A stretch of 64,000 nt of DNA from Hyphomicrobiaceae bacterium (GCA_041397645.1 JAWKWE010000004.1:62001-126000), one strand, 5' to 3'; positions 35,550 through 43,771 are shown, counted from the stretch's first letter. The notes: generated by a model not told the origin, from the letters alone. Made by a program: numbers and translations.

Positions 35550-35611
35550 CGTGCGCTCCATATTTCCGTGTACGCACGGTCAATGAAGTGCACGCCATGG
35601 TTGGAATGACA

Positions 35612-35650
35612 ACGAAAAAGAAGGGCCGGGTTTCCCCGGCCCCCTTCGCG
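35612..35650 (-). terminator. Terminator after the 35651-36031 gene
   Basis: Stem GGGCCGGG (35623-35630) with CCCGGCCC (35635-35642); in the minus direction it runs into TTCTTTTTCG. It closes the minus-strand gene just upstream. Confidence 0.75.
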
Positions 35651-36031
35651 TCAGAACGGAATATCGGCTTTGTCGCCCGCATAGGCGGGGTAGGCCGAGG
35701 TCACGTTCGGCAGGTCGTCCCTGCCGATCAAGTAAAACGGCGGCTTGCCGTCCTTCTCGATTGGCGTGGGCAACTGAAGCTCATCAAGCGACCGCGTCTC
35801 GTCCAACCGGACACTGGCGTGGCGAAACCTGATGCTCTTCGTGCCTGAGCAACTCAGCGCCTTGAAGGCCTCGTAAGTCTTCTGCGACAAGAAGATGTTG
35901 CCGCTGTCGTACTCACTGATGCACACAAGTTGCAGGTTGCCCTCGGTGTCGGCCCAAACGGTGTATGGGCTTCCGCCGAAGCGGCCGTAGCGCGGATGCG
36001 CAGTCTTGGTATCGAACGCAATACTAGTCAT
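35651..36031 (-). CDS. Hypothetical element protein
   Basis: 126 residues, beta-rich (YGRFGGSPYTVWADTEGNLQ, LVCISEYDSGNIFLSQ), with no signal peptide or membrane segment. No family recognised. It has its own terminator and is divergent from the gene at 36177, sharing a 145-base promoter region with it. Confidence 0.6.
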   Translation of the reverse strand: MTSIAFDTKTAHPRYGRFGGSPYTVWADTEGNLQLVCISEYDSGNIFLSQKTYEAFKALSCSGTKSIRFRHASVRLDETRSLDELQLPTPIEKDGKPPFYLIGRDDLPNVTSAYPAYAGDKADIPF

Positions 36032-36149
36032 TGAAGTCGCCCCTCCCAGGGGCGGACGGTCCTCCTTAATCGCCGTTGTGGCATCGAGCCCGGACGAAGT
36101 AGGCCCGATTGCGCGAAGGTCTCACGACAGCGCCAGTAAAGGTCGCGGT

Positions 36150-36176
36150 AACCCCCCTCGAATATCGTGGGGGGTT
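36150..36176 (+). promoter_or_regulatory. Inverted repeat covering the ribosome-binding site of the 36177 gene
   Basis: AACCCCCC (36150-36157) is an exact complement of GGGGGGTT (36169-36176), which abuts the ATG at 36177 and includes the only G-rich Shine-Dalgarno candidate. A folded mRNA would hide the start region. Confidence 0.5.
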
Positions 36177-36836
36177 ATGATGATTAGCGATCACGACTGG
36201 CAAACGGTGCAAACCGCATACGAGGTCGGCCGAGCCATGGAGACCAACCATGGCAAGGCGATAAAAGACCTCTATAGCCACGCGATAAATGAAGGTCGAG
36301 TGCGGGACGATCTAGATCGGCTGATGAAGTGTATCGCTACATGCAGCGACGACACCCTCCGTCTCCTTGACGCGCACCGTGATCCGAACTTGCTTCACAG
36401 CGGCTATCTTAAAGCCGAAGCGGAAGGCAAGATTGCTCCCGGATACTTCGCGAATGGTTTGTTCGCAAAGCACGTCGCAGAACTTGCAGAGCTGATGGTG
36501 CATCCCAACGAGGGACCCAAGTCAGCGCCGTGGAGGCATCGAGCTGCGGTCGGCGTGTTACGCTCGCTCTGGCCCGGCAAGAAGACACGCGGGCGGGGCA
36601 ACCCCTACTTCAACCCGATGGTCCGCTGGATGGGCAGCCAGCTACAGAAGCTGGACCCTGCCCTTCGGGGCGAAGAGAACATCGAGGCCGCTAGACAAGC
36701 GGCGCACACAGCACTCACGCCGCCAACCGCACGCCCTCGTAAGCGACGCGACCGTCCTGCGTCGCCTTCACGGCACCAAGACGCGGCGCAGAAGCGCTCA
36801 GCGAACGCCAAAAGGCAAGCGGCTGGACGGGGTTGA
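36177..36836 (+). CDS. Hypothetical element protein with basic tail
   Basis: ATG 36177 (or the adjacent ATG 36180) gives 219 residues. The first 170 look like a folded helical protein (WQTVQTAYEVGRAMETNHG, LAELMVHPNEGPKSAPW, PWRHRAAVGVLRSLWPGKK). The last 45 are Arg/Lys/Ala-rich and low complexity. That tail overlaps the end of the methylase gene on the other strand by 122 bases, so the true end of one of them may be shorter in function. No family recognised. Confidence 0.6.
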   Translation: MMISDHDWQTVQTAYEVGRAMETNHGKAIKDLYSHAINEGRVRDDLDRLMKCIATCSDDTLRLLDAHRDPNLLHSGYLKAEAEGKIAPGYFANGLFAKHVAELAELMVHPNEGPKSAPWRHRAAVGVLRSLWPGKKTRGRGNPYFNPMVRWMGSQLQKLDPALRGEENIEAARQAAHTALTPPTARPRKRRDRPASPSRHQDAAQKRSANAKRQAAGRG

Positions 36837-37662
36837 GACCCTGACGTTCGCAGACTTGCTTGTAGGCATCTAAGGCTGCCATGGCCGTCACCGAATGCCC
36901 CGGAGCCTTTCGAATTGCAGCTTCGATAAAGGCATCCGGCTCGAGGCAATTCTTTATCGTCTGCTTCTGTATGATTTTCGACGTTACGAGCGATTTGGCC
37001 GCTTTCCCCAATTGGGCTGCGCTAGGAATTACGGCGTTCGCTGAATAGCGCTCACCCTTATCGACCTCCACCGCCGAATGGTTCGCGTAAGTCGCCCAGC
37101 TCGGCGCGTAATCCTCTGCCTGATCGCCCCAGACCGTCCAGCCTTTGCGTGGGCCACGAGCGAATAGCTCAAGGAACGGCCCTTCGCTGCACGCCTCGAT
37201 GATGTCGTACAGCTCATCGGGCTTGCGAGAATGCTCCCGCTTCTGCGTCTTGATGATGTTGACCTGACGACGCCCGGCGGCTCTGGTCCGAGCGTTCTTA
37301 CCGCGAACGCCGAACAAGATTAGCTCCGTAGTGTTGCGAAAATAGAAGCCTACACCGCGCCCATCAGGACCGCCGTCCTTCCGGATTTTGTGCCAGACGA
37401 TGTTGCTCTTGTAGTTAAAGCCCCACGCCGTCATCACTCGCAGCCCCTCAGGCAGGAGCGCGTTCGGAACCCAGAGGTAGAGATGCGCCGGGGTATCGGC
37501 TATGTCGGCGACCGGCATTGCCAGCACTTCGTCGAGACTCATCGTGCCGTAGCGCGACAAGCGACGGTGCTCGGGCGCCATCTTGCCGGTGCGGTTCTGA
37601 AACTGCCACGGTGGATCGGCCAAGATAGTTCGGAACCGTCTACCCTCGAATTGCTCGAACAT
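36715..37662 (-). CDS. MT-A70 family adenine DNA methyltransferase
   Basis: 315 residues. The catalytic motif DPPW (16-19, in TILADPPWQF) marks N6-adenine methylation, and the MT-A70 pattern continues with LYLWVPNALLPEGLRVMTAW, NIVWHK, GFYFRNTTELILFG and the HSRKPDELYDIIEACS/LELFARG end. About 110 extra C-terminal residues form an unrecognised domain. It follows the nuclease gene after 28 bases on the same strand, so the pair looks like a restriction-modification operon in which this enzyme protects the host and element DNA. Confidence 0.88.
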   Translation of the reverse strand: MFEQFEGRRFRTILADPPWQFQNRTGKMAPEHRRLSRYGTMSLDEVLAMPVADIADTPAHLYLWVPNALLPEGLRVMTAWGFNYKSNIVWHKIRKDGGPDGRGVGFYFRNTTELILFGVRGKNARTRAAGRRQVNIIKTQKREHSRKPDELYDIIEACSEGPFLELFARGPRKGWTVWGDQAEDYAPSWATYANHSAVEVDKGERYSANAVIPSAAQLGKAAKSLVTSKIIQKQTIKNCLEPDAFIEAAIRKAPGHSVTAMAALDAYKQVCERQGLNPVQPLAFWRSLSASAPRLGAVKATQDGRVAYEGVRLAA

Positions 37663-37690
37663 CTCAAAGTCCCCGTGAGTCGTTCCCGTT

Positions 37691-38434
37691 TTATACCTTC
37701 ACCACCGAGTCAGGTATACCGATAAGGAGCAAGGGACACGGGTTGCCCACACCCCGGCTGACGCGGTCTTCGAGCTTCCGCCAGTGCGTGGTTGCCTCGC
37801 CAAACTTGTCGGATACGAATACGTCTACCCAGCCCTGCCGGAAGCCGACGCGGGCCGCGCGATCTTCGATAAGCTGTCGCTGTCGGCGCGTGGGCGAATA
37901 ATTGTACGCGTCCAGGTCTTCAATGCTGTCCACTTCTTCCCGATTGGCAAAATCGAGAAGCATGCGCTTCAGATTCTGTTGCAGCGAGAGCCCGCGCGTA
38001 ATGATCCCTCCGACCGAGATGGCCCCTTCCGCGTGCAACCGCTTGAAGCTCTCTAGGTCGCGATCGAAGAACGGGTCCTTGTTGTTCCACTCGATCTCCA
38101 GCGCAAAAACATGGTCACCGAACTTCTTCACGTGATCAATCTCGTGCGAGAGCGATTGCGTCTCTGTCTCTTCTTCGTCGAAACCGACCAGCTTCCGGAC
38201 CGTCACGTTGCGCTTAGCCCAACCCAGTTCCGCCAACCGACGACGCTTCCTCTGCGTTGAGGGCGCCTCGCCGCCGCCACCGCTCACTAACTCCTCGACA
38301 GGGATTTCGAGCCCAAGGAGTACCGCTTCCAGATCGGCAATGGCCTGGGGCATGTCGTGTTGCAAAATGGCTGCCGCGTGATGCAGCGCCAACACATCGT
38401 ATCCTGCTTGTCTGAGATCCTCGAGCATAGCCAC
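37691..38434 (-). CDS. BglII/BstYI-type restriction endonuclease
   Basis: 247 residues. The central block ALEIEWNNKDPFFDRDL (about 111-127) and the following FKRLHAEGAISVGGIITRG are typical of the BglII endonuclease family, with acidic residues Asp100, Glu113 and Glu115 as likely metal-binding site. The family cuts GATC-containing palindromes such as AGATCT and RGATCY; the exact site here cannot be told. It is transcribed first in a two-gene operon with the MT-A70 methylase. An N-terminal helical segment (about 1-45) precedes the nuclease fold. Confidence 0.8.
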   Translation of the reverse strand: MAMLEDLRQAGYDVLALHHAAAILQHDMPQAIADLEAVLLGLEIPVEELVSGGGGEAPSTQRKRRRLAELGWAKRNVTVRKLVGFDEEETETQSLSHEIDHVKKFGDHVFALEIEWNNKDPFFDRDLESFKRLHAEGAISVGGIITRGLSLQQNLKRMLLDFANREEVDSIEDLDAYNYSPTRRQRQLIEDRAARVGFRQGWVDVFVSDKFGEATTHWRKLEDRVSRGVGNPCPLLLIGIPDSVVKV

Positions 38435-38490
38435 CCCCGCAATGGGGGAGACTACAGAAGAGTCGCCGACTTCTCTACCCGATGCTCGAA

Positions 38491-38511
38491 TAGTGTTCGA
38501 AACAGTGTTCG
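38491..38511 (+). repeat. Arm-type repeats near right end
   Basis: TAGTGTTCG (38491-38499) and CAGTGTTCG (38503-38511), 12 bases apart. The longer word CGAATAGTGTTCG is identical to one at 27038-27050 near the other end. Confidence 0.5.
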
Positions 38512-38567
38512 CCCCGCAAGGGGGTTAAAGGGCAAGAAATGTAATACGCTGTATCTATTTGGGAATT

Positions 38568-38613
38568 TTGGTCGGAGCGAGAGGATTTGAACCTCCGACC
38601 CCCAGTCCCCCAG
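38568..38613. repeat. Right attachment-site repeat (inside tRNA-Pro)
   Basis: 46-base copy identical to 26867-26912. It forms the 3' half of the intact tRNA gene, from the anticodon loop through CCA. Confidence 0.92.
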
Positions 38614-38646
38614 ACTGGTGCGCTAACCAGGCTGCGCTACGCTCCG
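38569..38646 (-). tRNA. tRNA-Pro (anticodon GGG)
   Basis: Read on the minus strand: acceptor CGGAGCG pairs with CGCTCCG, D-arm GCGC...GCGC, anticodon stem CCAGT/ACTGG with loop CTGGGGG (anticodon GGG), T-arm GGAGG TTCAAAT CCTCT, discriminator A and encoded CCA. It is complete and serves as the integration target of the element to its left. Confidence 0.95.
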
Positions 38647-38682
38647 ATTCCGGCCCCCTTTTGCCCGCACGGGGGCCCAAGG

Positions 38683-39624
38683 TCAACCGCCATCCTCGGG
38701 TGGGCTTAAAACAAAGTCAGCTTGACGCATCAAGGGGGTGCTTGCGGCCTCGACGTCCTCTAAAACCAGCGGCACCAGGGCTTCTGGCGAGATCCGAGCC
38801 GCCCGAGCCAGCGCCACCGCCGCGACATAGCCAGCTACCGTCGCCTCCAGCGGGATATCCCAGGTGCGGTAGCTCGAAAGTGACCTGCCTGCCCCATGAG
38901 ATCCATCCAAGCCGTCGAAGCCCGCTCCAAAGCCATAAGTCGCCGCAGGCGCCGTAGCCTGCACCTCGCCCGGCAAGTCGGCCAAGTCCGCAGCCTCGCC
39001 CGCCGGTCCCATAATCCCGGCCTCCTTCAGCACCGCGAGCAAGCCCCGCCCGTCGGCCTTGGCAAACGCCTCGACGCGGCACCACGCTTGGATGAAAGCG
39101 CGATCTTCCCCATCGGCGCTTGCAGGTAGCGGCACCTGCGCCTCGTCGCCGTTCGCATGGCCAAGGTCGACGCCGCCTGCCACTGCTTCCGCAAAACTGA
39201 CGATGCGCGAACGGCGTGCGGCCGCCATCTTGCGTGGCGTGACACTTTCGAGATCGACGCCAAGCGGCGCAAACCTGGTAAGCGCGATAAGCGCAAACGG
39301 ACCGGAGTGGGAGAGACTGAAATGCGGTGCCGGTGCAGGCAACAATGGGCGACCACCTACTGCAGTCTGAAAGGGTTGCGCACGAAAGACCGCGCCGCCC
39401 CACCGCTCCAGCAAAACGCGCAACGCGATATGAGCGGTTCGCCATCGCTGCCGCGCTTGCGCATCTGAGATGCCGGCGGCCCGCTGTTCCTCTTGCGCAG
39501 ACAGCCGAGGGCATTCCACCTCAGCGTCAGCGAGCGCCCCCGCCATGGCATCGAGGTCGACGAACCAAAGCTCCAAGGCAGTGTCAGGCAGAGACGAAAG
39601 ATAGGACGCCGGGCGGGCGCTCAC
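38683..39624 (-). CDS. 4'-phosphopantetheinyl transferase superfamily protein (Sfp-type)
   Basis: Transfers phosphopantetheine from CoA to carrier-protein serines. Sfp-type motifs are GGRPLLPAP, HFSLSHSGPFALIAL, LGVDLE (magnesium) and WCRVEAFAKADGRGL, a variant of WxxKEAxxK where Lys is Val. GTG at 39622-39624 overlaps the TGA of the upstream MerR gene, giving 314 residues and coupled translation; the open frame up to 39702 lies inside the MerR gene. A GC-rich hairpin (38652-38677) lies just after the stop. Confidence 0.83.
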   Translation of the reverse strand: MSARPASYLSSLPDTALELWFVDLDAMAGALADAEVECPRLSAQEEQRAAGISDAQARQRWRTAHIALRVLLERWGGAVFRAQPFQTAVGGRPLLPAPAPHFSLSHSGPFALIALTRFAPLGVDLESVTPRKMAAARRSRIVSFAEAVAGGVDLGHANGDEAQVPLPASADGEDRAFIQAWCRVEAFAKADGRGLLAVLKEAGIMGPAGEAADLADLPGEVQATAPAATYGFGAGFDGLDGSHGAGRSLSSYRTWDIPLEATVAGYVAAVALARAARISPEALVPLVLEDVEAASTPLMRQADFVLSPPEDGG

Positions 39625-40169
39625 GTACGCCCACCGGCTCGCGAACGCTTTGCGACTGCGCTCGCTTCTGCGATGACATTGCCGATGAGAAGAGCGCGGC
39701 ACTGCTCCAGCTCCCGGATCACGGAACGAATAACATCGGCACGATTTTTCTGCGTGCCAGGTATTGCTTCACCCACAGCCTGCGCGGAGGCGGCAGGGGG
39801 CGATTGGGCAGGCGTTTGCGGCGTGGTTGCCTTCCCGTCCTTCAGTCCTCGGACGCTAGCCTTTGCAGCCCCCGCGCGACGACCGGTCGAAGGAGCGGCG
39901 CGGGTGGCAGCAACCTTGACTTGATCGACACCCTGCTCACGCAGGATCTTCTGAACGCCTTTGATCGTATAGCCTTCGGCGTGCAGAAGGTGACGAATGC
40001 CGCGCAGCAACGCCATGTCTTCCGGCCGGTAATAGCGCCGACCGCCACCACGTTTCATGGGCTTGATCTGCGGAAACTTTCCTTCCCAGAATCGCAGCAC
40101 GTGCTTTGGAACATCCAGTTCATCCGCGACCTCGCCGATGGTGCGGAATGCATCTGCGGATTTGTTCAT
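39621..40169 (-). CDS. MerR-family transcriptional regulator
   Basis: 182 residues. The N-terminal HTH is typical: FRTIGEVADELDVPKHVLRF, WEGKFPQIKP, GGGRRYYRPEDMALLRGI, GYTIKGVQKIL. A low-complexity Ala/Pro/Thr linker and a short C-terminal helix (IRSVIRELEQCRALLIG) follow; no metal-binding Cys. This MerR gene after ihfA is conserved in alphaproteobacteria. Its targets are unknown. Confidence 0.87.
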   Translation of the reverse strand: MNKSADAFRTIGEVADELDVPKHVLRFWEGKFPQIKPMKRGGGRRYYRPEDMALLRGIRHLLHAEGYTIKGVQKILREQGVDQVKVAATRAAPSTGRRAGAAKASVRGLKDGKATTPQTPAQSPPAASAQAVGEAIPGTQKNRADVIRSVIRELEQCRALLIGNVIAEASAVAKRSRAGGRT

Positions 40170-40368
40170 AGTCTAACCTCGCCCTCAGCCTCATGTGCTT
40201 GGGCGAAAGCGCAAGACCGCGCTAAGCTTACGCACCTTCTATGAGGCACGCGCGCTGATGTCGGAAAACCCAAATGCTAAGAAGATGACACAGCGCGTGA
40301 TGCGCGATCATACCTCAATGAATGTCAAAACGACAAAAGCAAAAAAATTTCTTGGCGAGTTCGTCGCG

Positions 40369-40683
40369 TCACTCTGCGGCACGCTTTGAGTGCCCCTTGT
40401 TGATGCGATCCTTCATAATGTTGGAAGGACGAAACACCAGAACACGGCGCGGCGTAATCGGCACTTCCTTGCCCGTCTTCGGATTGCGTCCGACGCGCTC
40501 GCCCTTTTGCCGGATTCCGAAAGAACCAAACGAAGAGAGCTTCACAGCCTCGCCACCCGCGAGGCTGCCCGAAATCTCTTCGAGCACACGCTCGACCAGA
40601 TCCTGGCTTTCATTGCGCGGCAGCCCGACTTTTTCGACCACCGCCTCCGCCAGATCGGCGCGGGTCAACGTTTTGCCTCCCAT
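40369..40683 (-). CDS. ihfA: Integration host factor subunit alpha
   Basis: DNA-bending HU-family protein. ATG 40681-40683 with GGAGAGGA upstream gives 104 residues: KTLTRADLAEAVVEKVGLPR, VKLSSFGSFGIRQKGERVG, RNPKTGKEVPITPRRVLVF. The intercalating Pro region and the IHF-alpha-type N-terminus are present. The frame continues upstream to 40905 without coding character. It may also assist recombination at the neighbouring tRNA-Pro site, as IHF does for many integrases (inference). Confidence 0.93.
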   Translation of the reverse strand: MGGKTLTRADLAEAVVEKVGLPRNESQDLVERVLEEISGSLAGGEAVKLSSFGSFGIRQKGERVGRNPKTGKEVPITPRRVLVFRPSNIMKDRINKGHSKRAAE

Positions 40684-40946
40684 TGTCCTCTCCCTTGACC
40701 GGACTATGAATTTTTGCGCGATGCTACCGGGTGATTTCGTCGCGGTCAACGCGGGAAGCAACTGAAATTTCTGCTTTTTTCGTTGTTGCAGCGCACCCGC
40801 TCCTGCGACGCGAGGCTTTTGGAGGCGTTTACCGAGCTTGTTAAGACAAAAAGCACGCGCGGACGCACGCGCACGAGCCGCGGAAAACGGCAGCTGTTCC
40901 GTCACCGCAAATGGGGATAAGGGCCCGCTAGACGAGGCCGTCGGAC

Positions 40947-41924
40947 CTACCAGCGGGCGAGAACTGCACCCCAGGTGAAGCCGCCACCCATCGCTTCCAT
41001 CAGAACAAGGCTACCTTCTTTGAGACGGTGCTGCTCGAAGGCTTCATTGAGCGCCAGGGGAATTGAGGCTGCCGACGTGTTGCCGTGCTTGTCGAGGGTC
41101 ATAACGATCTTGCCCGGATCAACGCCGAGTTTCTTTGCAATGCCATCAAGGATGCGTTGATTGGCTTGGTGAGGCACGAACAGGTCAATCTCACTCGCGG
41201 TGAATCCTGTCATGACAAGAGTTTCTTCGATAACGCCGGAGATTTTCTGAACGGCATGGCGGAAAACTTCTCGGCCGTTCATGCGCAGATGTCCGGTCGT
41301 CTTGGTGGAACCAGGGCCGCCGTCAACATAGAGCAGATCCTCGAAGCGTCCATCAGAGCGGATGCGCGTCGCTAGAATACCGCGGTCGTCACGCCCGCCG
41401 TTTTGTGGCTGCGCCTCAAGCACAATCGCACCCGCGCCATCTCCGAACAGCACGCACGTCGTGCGATCCTGCCAATCGAGAATGCGCGAGAACGTCTCAG
41501 CCCCGATCACGATGGCGCGTTTGAATTGGCCGGTCCGCAGGAAATTATCTGCCACCGTCATCGCAAAGACAAAGCCTGAACAGACGGCTTGAACGTCAAA
41601 GGCGGCGCCGCGCGTTATACCGAGCATCTGTTGGATGCGCACGGCAGTGGCAGGAAACGTGCGATCCGGCGTCGCGGTGGCGCAGATCACCAGATCGATG
41701 TCGACCGGGTCGATACCCGCGCGTACCAGCGCCTGCTTGGCTGCCGCGGCGCCGAGATCGGACGTATGCTCATTTTCGCCGGCAACGTAGCGCTGTCGAA
41801 TGCCCGTGCGCTCCACGATCCATTCGTTGGACGTATCGACGATCTTGGCCATCTCGTCATTTGTCACCACGCGCTTCGGCAGATGCGCGCCGATACCGCG
41901 AATGACCGATCGAATGACTGCCAC
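40947..41924 (-). CDS. fabH: 3-oxoacyl-ACP synthase III
   Basis: Starts fatty acid synthesis by condensing acetyl-CoA with malonyl-ACP. The 325-residue protein has the catalytic triad Cys115 (VQAVCSGF), His252 (VPHQANQRI) and Asn282 (KHGNTSAAS), plus the C-terminal GGGFTWGAVL. It follows plsX by 44 bases in the same direction. Confidence 0.95.
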   Translation of the reverse strand: MAVIRSVIRGIGAHLPKRVVTNDEMAKIVDTSNEWIVERTGIRQRYVAGENEHTSDLGAAAAKQALVRAGIDPVDIDLVICATATPDRTFPATAVRIQQMLGITRGAAFDVQAVCSGFVFAMTVADNFLRTGQFKRAIVIGAETFSRILDWQDRTTCVLFGDGAGAIVLEAQPQNGGRDDRGILATRIRSDGRFEDLLYVDGGPGSTKTTGHLRMNGREVFRHAVQKISGVIEETLVMTGFTASEIDLFVPHQANQRILDGIAKKLGVDPGKIVMTLDKHGNTSAASIPLALNEAFEQHRLKEGSLVLMEAMGGGFTWGAVLARW

Positions 41925-41968
41925 GAATACTTTCCTTCTCGCTTTCCTGGCCTTTTTCTGGCCCGCAC

Positions 41969-43042
41969 CTAGCCGGTACGTTCGGCAGATGCCGGCGGAG
42001 CACTGTCCACCGCCTGCTCGATCTTATGGTGAAACGCGTCCAGATCGTCCGTCAGTCGGGAGATAAGGCCGGAGTCAGCCATCTCGTAGGCGAGATCGAC
42101 GGCGCTGGCAAATCCGAAGGCATCGGTGCCGCCGTGGCTCTTTACCGCTATGCCTTTCAGGCCCAGAAACGTGCCGCCGTTGACCCGCCGAGGATCCATC
42201 TTGGCTTTCAAAGCCCTGAACCCACCGCGCGCCAATAGCGCCCCGATCTTGGTCAAAAGAGAACTCGTCATCGCACCCTTGAGATAGACGCCGATCTGGC
42301 GCGCCGTACCTTCGGCTGTCTTCAGTGCGATGTTTCCGGCGAAGCCTTCCACAACGATGACGTCGGCGGCGCCGTGGCCGATCTGATCGCCTTCCACAAA
42401 GCCCTTGTAGTCAAAGGGGAGGTCGGCCGCCCCACGCAACCAAGCGTGCGCCTCGCGCACCTCTTCGACGCCTTTGACGTCCTCCACGCCGACGTTGAGC
42501 AAACCGACTGTCGGGCGTTCGATGTGAAAGATCGCCCTCGCCATCGCTGCGCCCATCAGTGCAAGCTCCGACAGCTTGCGAGCGGTCGCACCGACATTGG
42601 CGCCAACGTCAAGCACAATGCACTCAGAGCGGATCGTGGGCCAAAGAGCTGCCAGCGCCGGACGCTCGATACCCGCGATGGGGCGCAGAATGAGCTTTGC
42701 CATCGCCATCAGCGCGCCAGTGTTGCCAGCCGAAACAGCGGCATGAGCGTCACCGATTTTCACCGCCTCCAAGGTCAGCCACATGCTCGACCCCTTGCCA
42801 CGGCGAAGCGCCTGACTGGGCTTATCATGCATGGCGACCACGTTGGTGGTGTGAACGACCCGAGACTTGGCCTTAAGCGAGGTATGCTGATCGAGCACCG
42901 CGTTGATGCGCGCTTCGTCACCGAAGAAGATGAAGCTTAAGGCGGGGTGCCGCTCAAGCGACAGAGCAGCACCGGGGACGACCACTTCTGGACCGTGGTC
43001 ACCTCCCATGGCGTCGAGCGCAATTGTCTTCGAGCTCGCCAT
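41969..43042 (-). CDS. plsX: Phosphate acyltransferase PlsX
   Basis: Makes acyl-phosphate from acyl-ACP for phospholipid synthesis. The 357-residue protein starts with IALDAMGGDHGPEVVVPGA, and has AAVSAGNTGALMAMAKLIL, LLNVGVEDVKG, and FVEGDQIGHGAADVIVVEGF, all PlsX hallmarks. First gene of plsX-fabH-ihfA-MerR. Confidence 0.95.
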   Translation of the reverse strand: MASSKTIALDAMGGDHGPEVVVPGAALSLERHPALSFIFFGDEARINAVLDQHTSLKAKSRVVHTTNVVAMHDKPSQALRRGKGSSMWLTLEAVKIGDAHAAVSAGNTGALMAMAKLILRPIAGIERPALAALWPTIRSECIVLDVGANVGATARKLSELALMGAAMARAIFHIERPTVGLLNVGVEDVKGVEEVREAHAWLRGAADLPFDYKGFVEGDQIGHGAADVIVVEGFAGNIALKTAEGTARQIGVYLKGAMTSSLLTKIGALLARGGFRALKAKMDPRRVNGGTFLGLKGIAVKSHGGTDAFGFASAVDLAYEMADSGLISRLTDDLDAFHHKIEQAVDSAPPASAERTG

Positions 43043-43199
43043 TGTTTTTGCCTTACGTTCCCACCCGTCCGCAATGCGCCGTCAAACGGCGGCATTGGCC
43101 TTCGCCGCATATAAATCGCGAAATCGGCTGGACCATAACGTCTTTGCGGTGCGAGACAACCAGCAATTCACGGTTCTGCACGCTTGCCGCAGCGGTCAT

Positions 43200-43736
43200 T
43201 CACTCCTTGTCCTTTAGTTGTGCAAGTACCGAGAATGGGTTGGCTTTTTCAGCGTTACCGGTCTTGTCCTTCCAATCGAAAGCGGCACCTTCCTTGCGGG
43301 GATATGGATCGATCGCGCTCGAAAGCGTCTCAAAGACAATACGTCCGACGGGGATATCGTCTCCAACAAGGGTCTCCACATCCGGACCTTCCAAGACGCT
43401 TTTGTCTTCGCCGCCCTCAGGCTCGGAGGTTTCTCGCCAAAACTCCACCTCGAAGGGTTCATCGATTGTCGAAGCGACAGGTTCGAGCGTGACGACGCAA
43501 GACTGCACGACATCCGCCCCGACCTGCCCCTTCAGTCGCCATCCGCCACCTGCCACACTTATGATCCGGTAGCGCGCCTCCAGAGCGTCGAGCGAAGAAA
43601 GTTTCAGAGCGCTGGCAATTTCTGCACGCTCCGCATCACCGGCTTTACGGACCAATTCAAGACCTTGCTCCGGTACATCGACGGTCGCGTGGGACCAGGA
43701 TGCCAGGGGCGGCACACTTGTAGCCACTTTCGTCAT
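43200..43736 (-). CDS. DUF177 (YceD-like) protein
   Basis: ATG 43734-43736 gives 178 residues. The C-terminal half carries the DUF177 features: an oxidation-independent VQSCVVTLEPVASTIDEPFEVEF block with a conserved Cys and FET-like acidic segments, GDDIPVGRIVFETLSSAIDPYPRKEG. The family is linked to 23S rRNA and ribosome assembly and usually precedes rpmF-plsX; here rpmF is elsewhere in the window, but plsX is directly downstream. Confidence 0.85.
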   Translation of the reverse strand: MTKVATSVPPLASWSHATVDVPEQGLELVRKAGDAERAEIASALKLSSLDALEARYRIISVAGGGWRLKGQVGADVVQSCVVTLEPVASTIDEPFEVEFWRETSEPEGGEDKSVLEGPDVETLVGDDIPVGRIVFETLSSAIDPYPRKEGAAFDWKDKTGNAEKANPFSVLAQLKDKE

Positions 43737-43771
43737 ATCGTCACCTCGTGTCAGTCGCAGAAACGCCGCCC

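Larger units (their letters stand above)
26867..38613. mobile_element. tRNA-Pro-integrated phage-satellite-like element (about 11.7 kb)
   Basis: A 46-bp stretch identical to the 3' half of tRNA-Pro (anticodon loop to CCA) occurs at both 26867-26912 and 38568-38613; the complete tRNA is at the right copy. Between them lie a tyrosine integrase next to the left end, an AlpA-like excisionase, a primase-helicase with an iteron-like array, small and large terminase, unrecognised small genes and a restriction-modification pair. No portal, capsid, tail or lysis gene is seen. Genes are tightly packed and intact, which argues against a decaying prophage. The content resembles phage-inducible chromosomal islands; that classification is inference. 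Confidence 0.85.

Noticed and set aside
26867..38613. Intact prophage
   Set aside because: Integrase, primase and terminase are present but portal, capsid, tail and lysis genes are not recognisable and there is no room for a full set in 11.7 kb.
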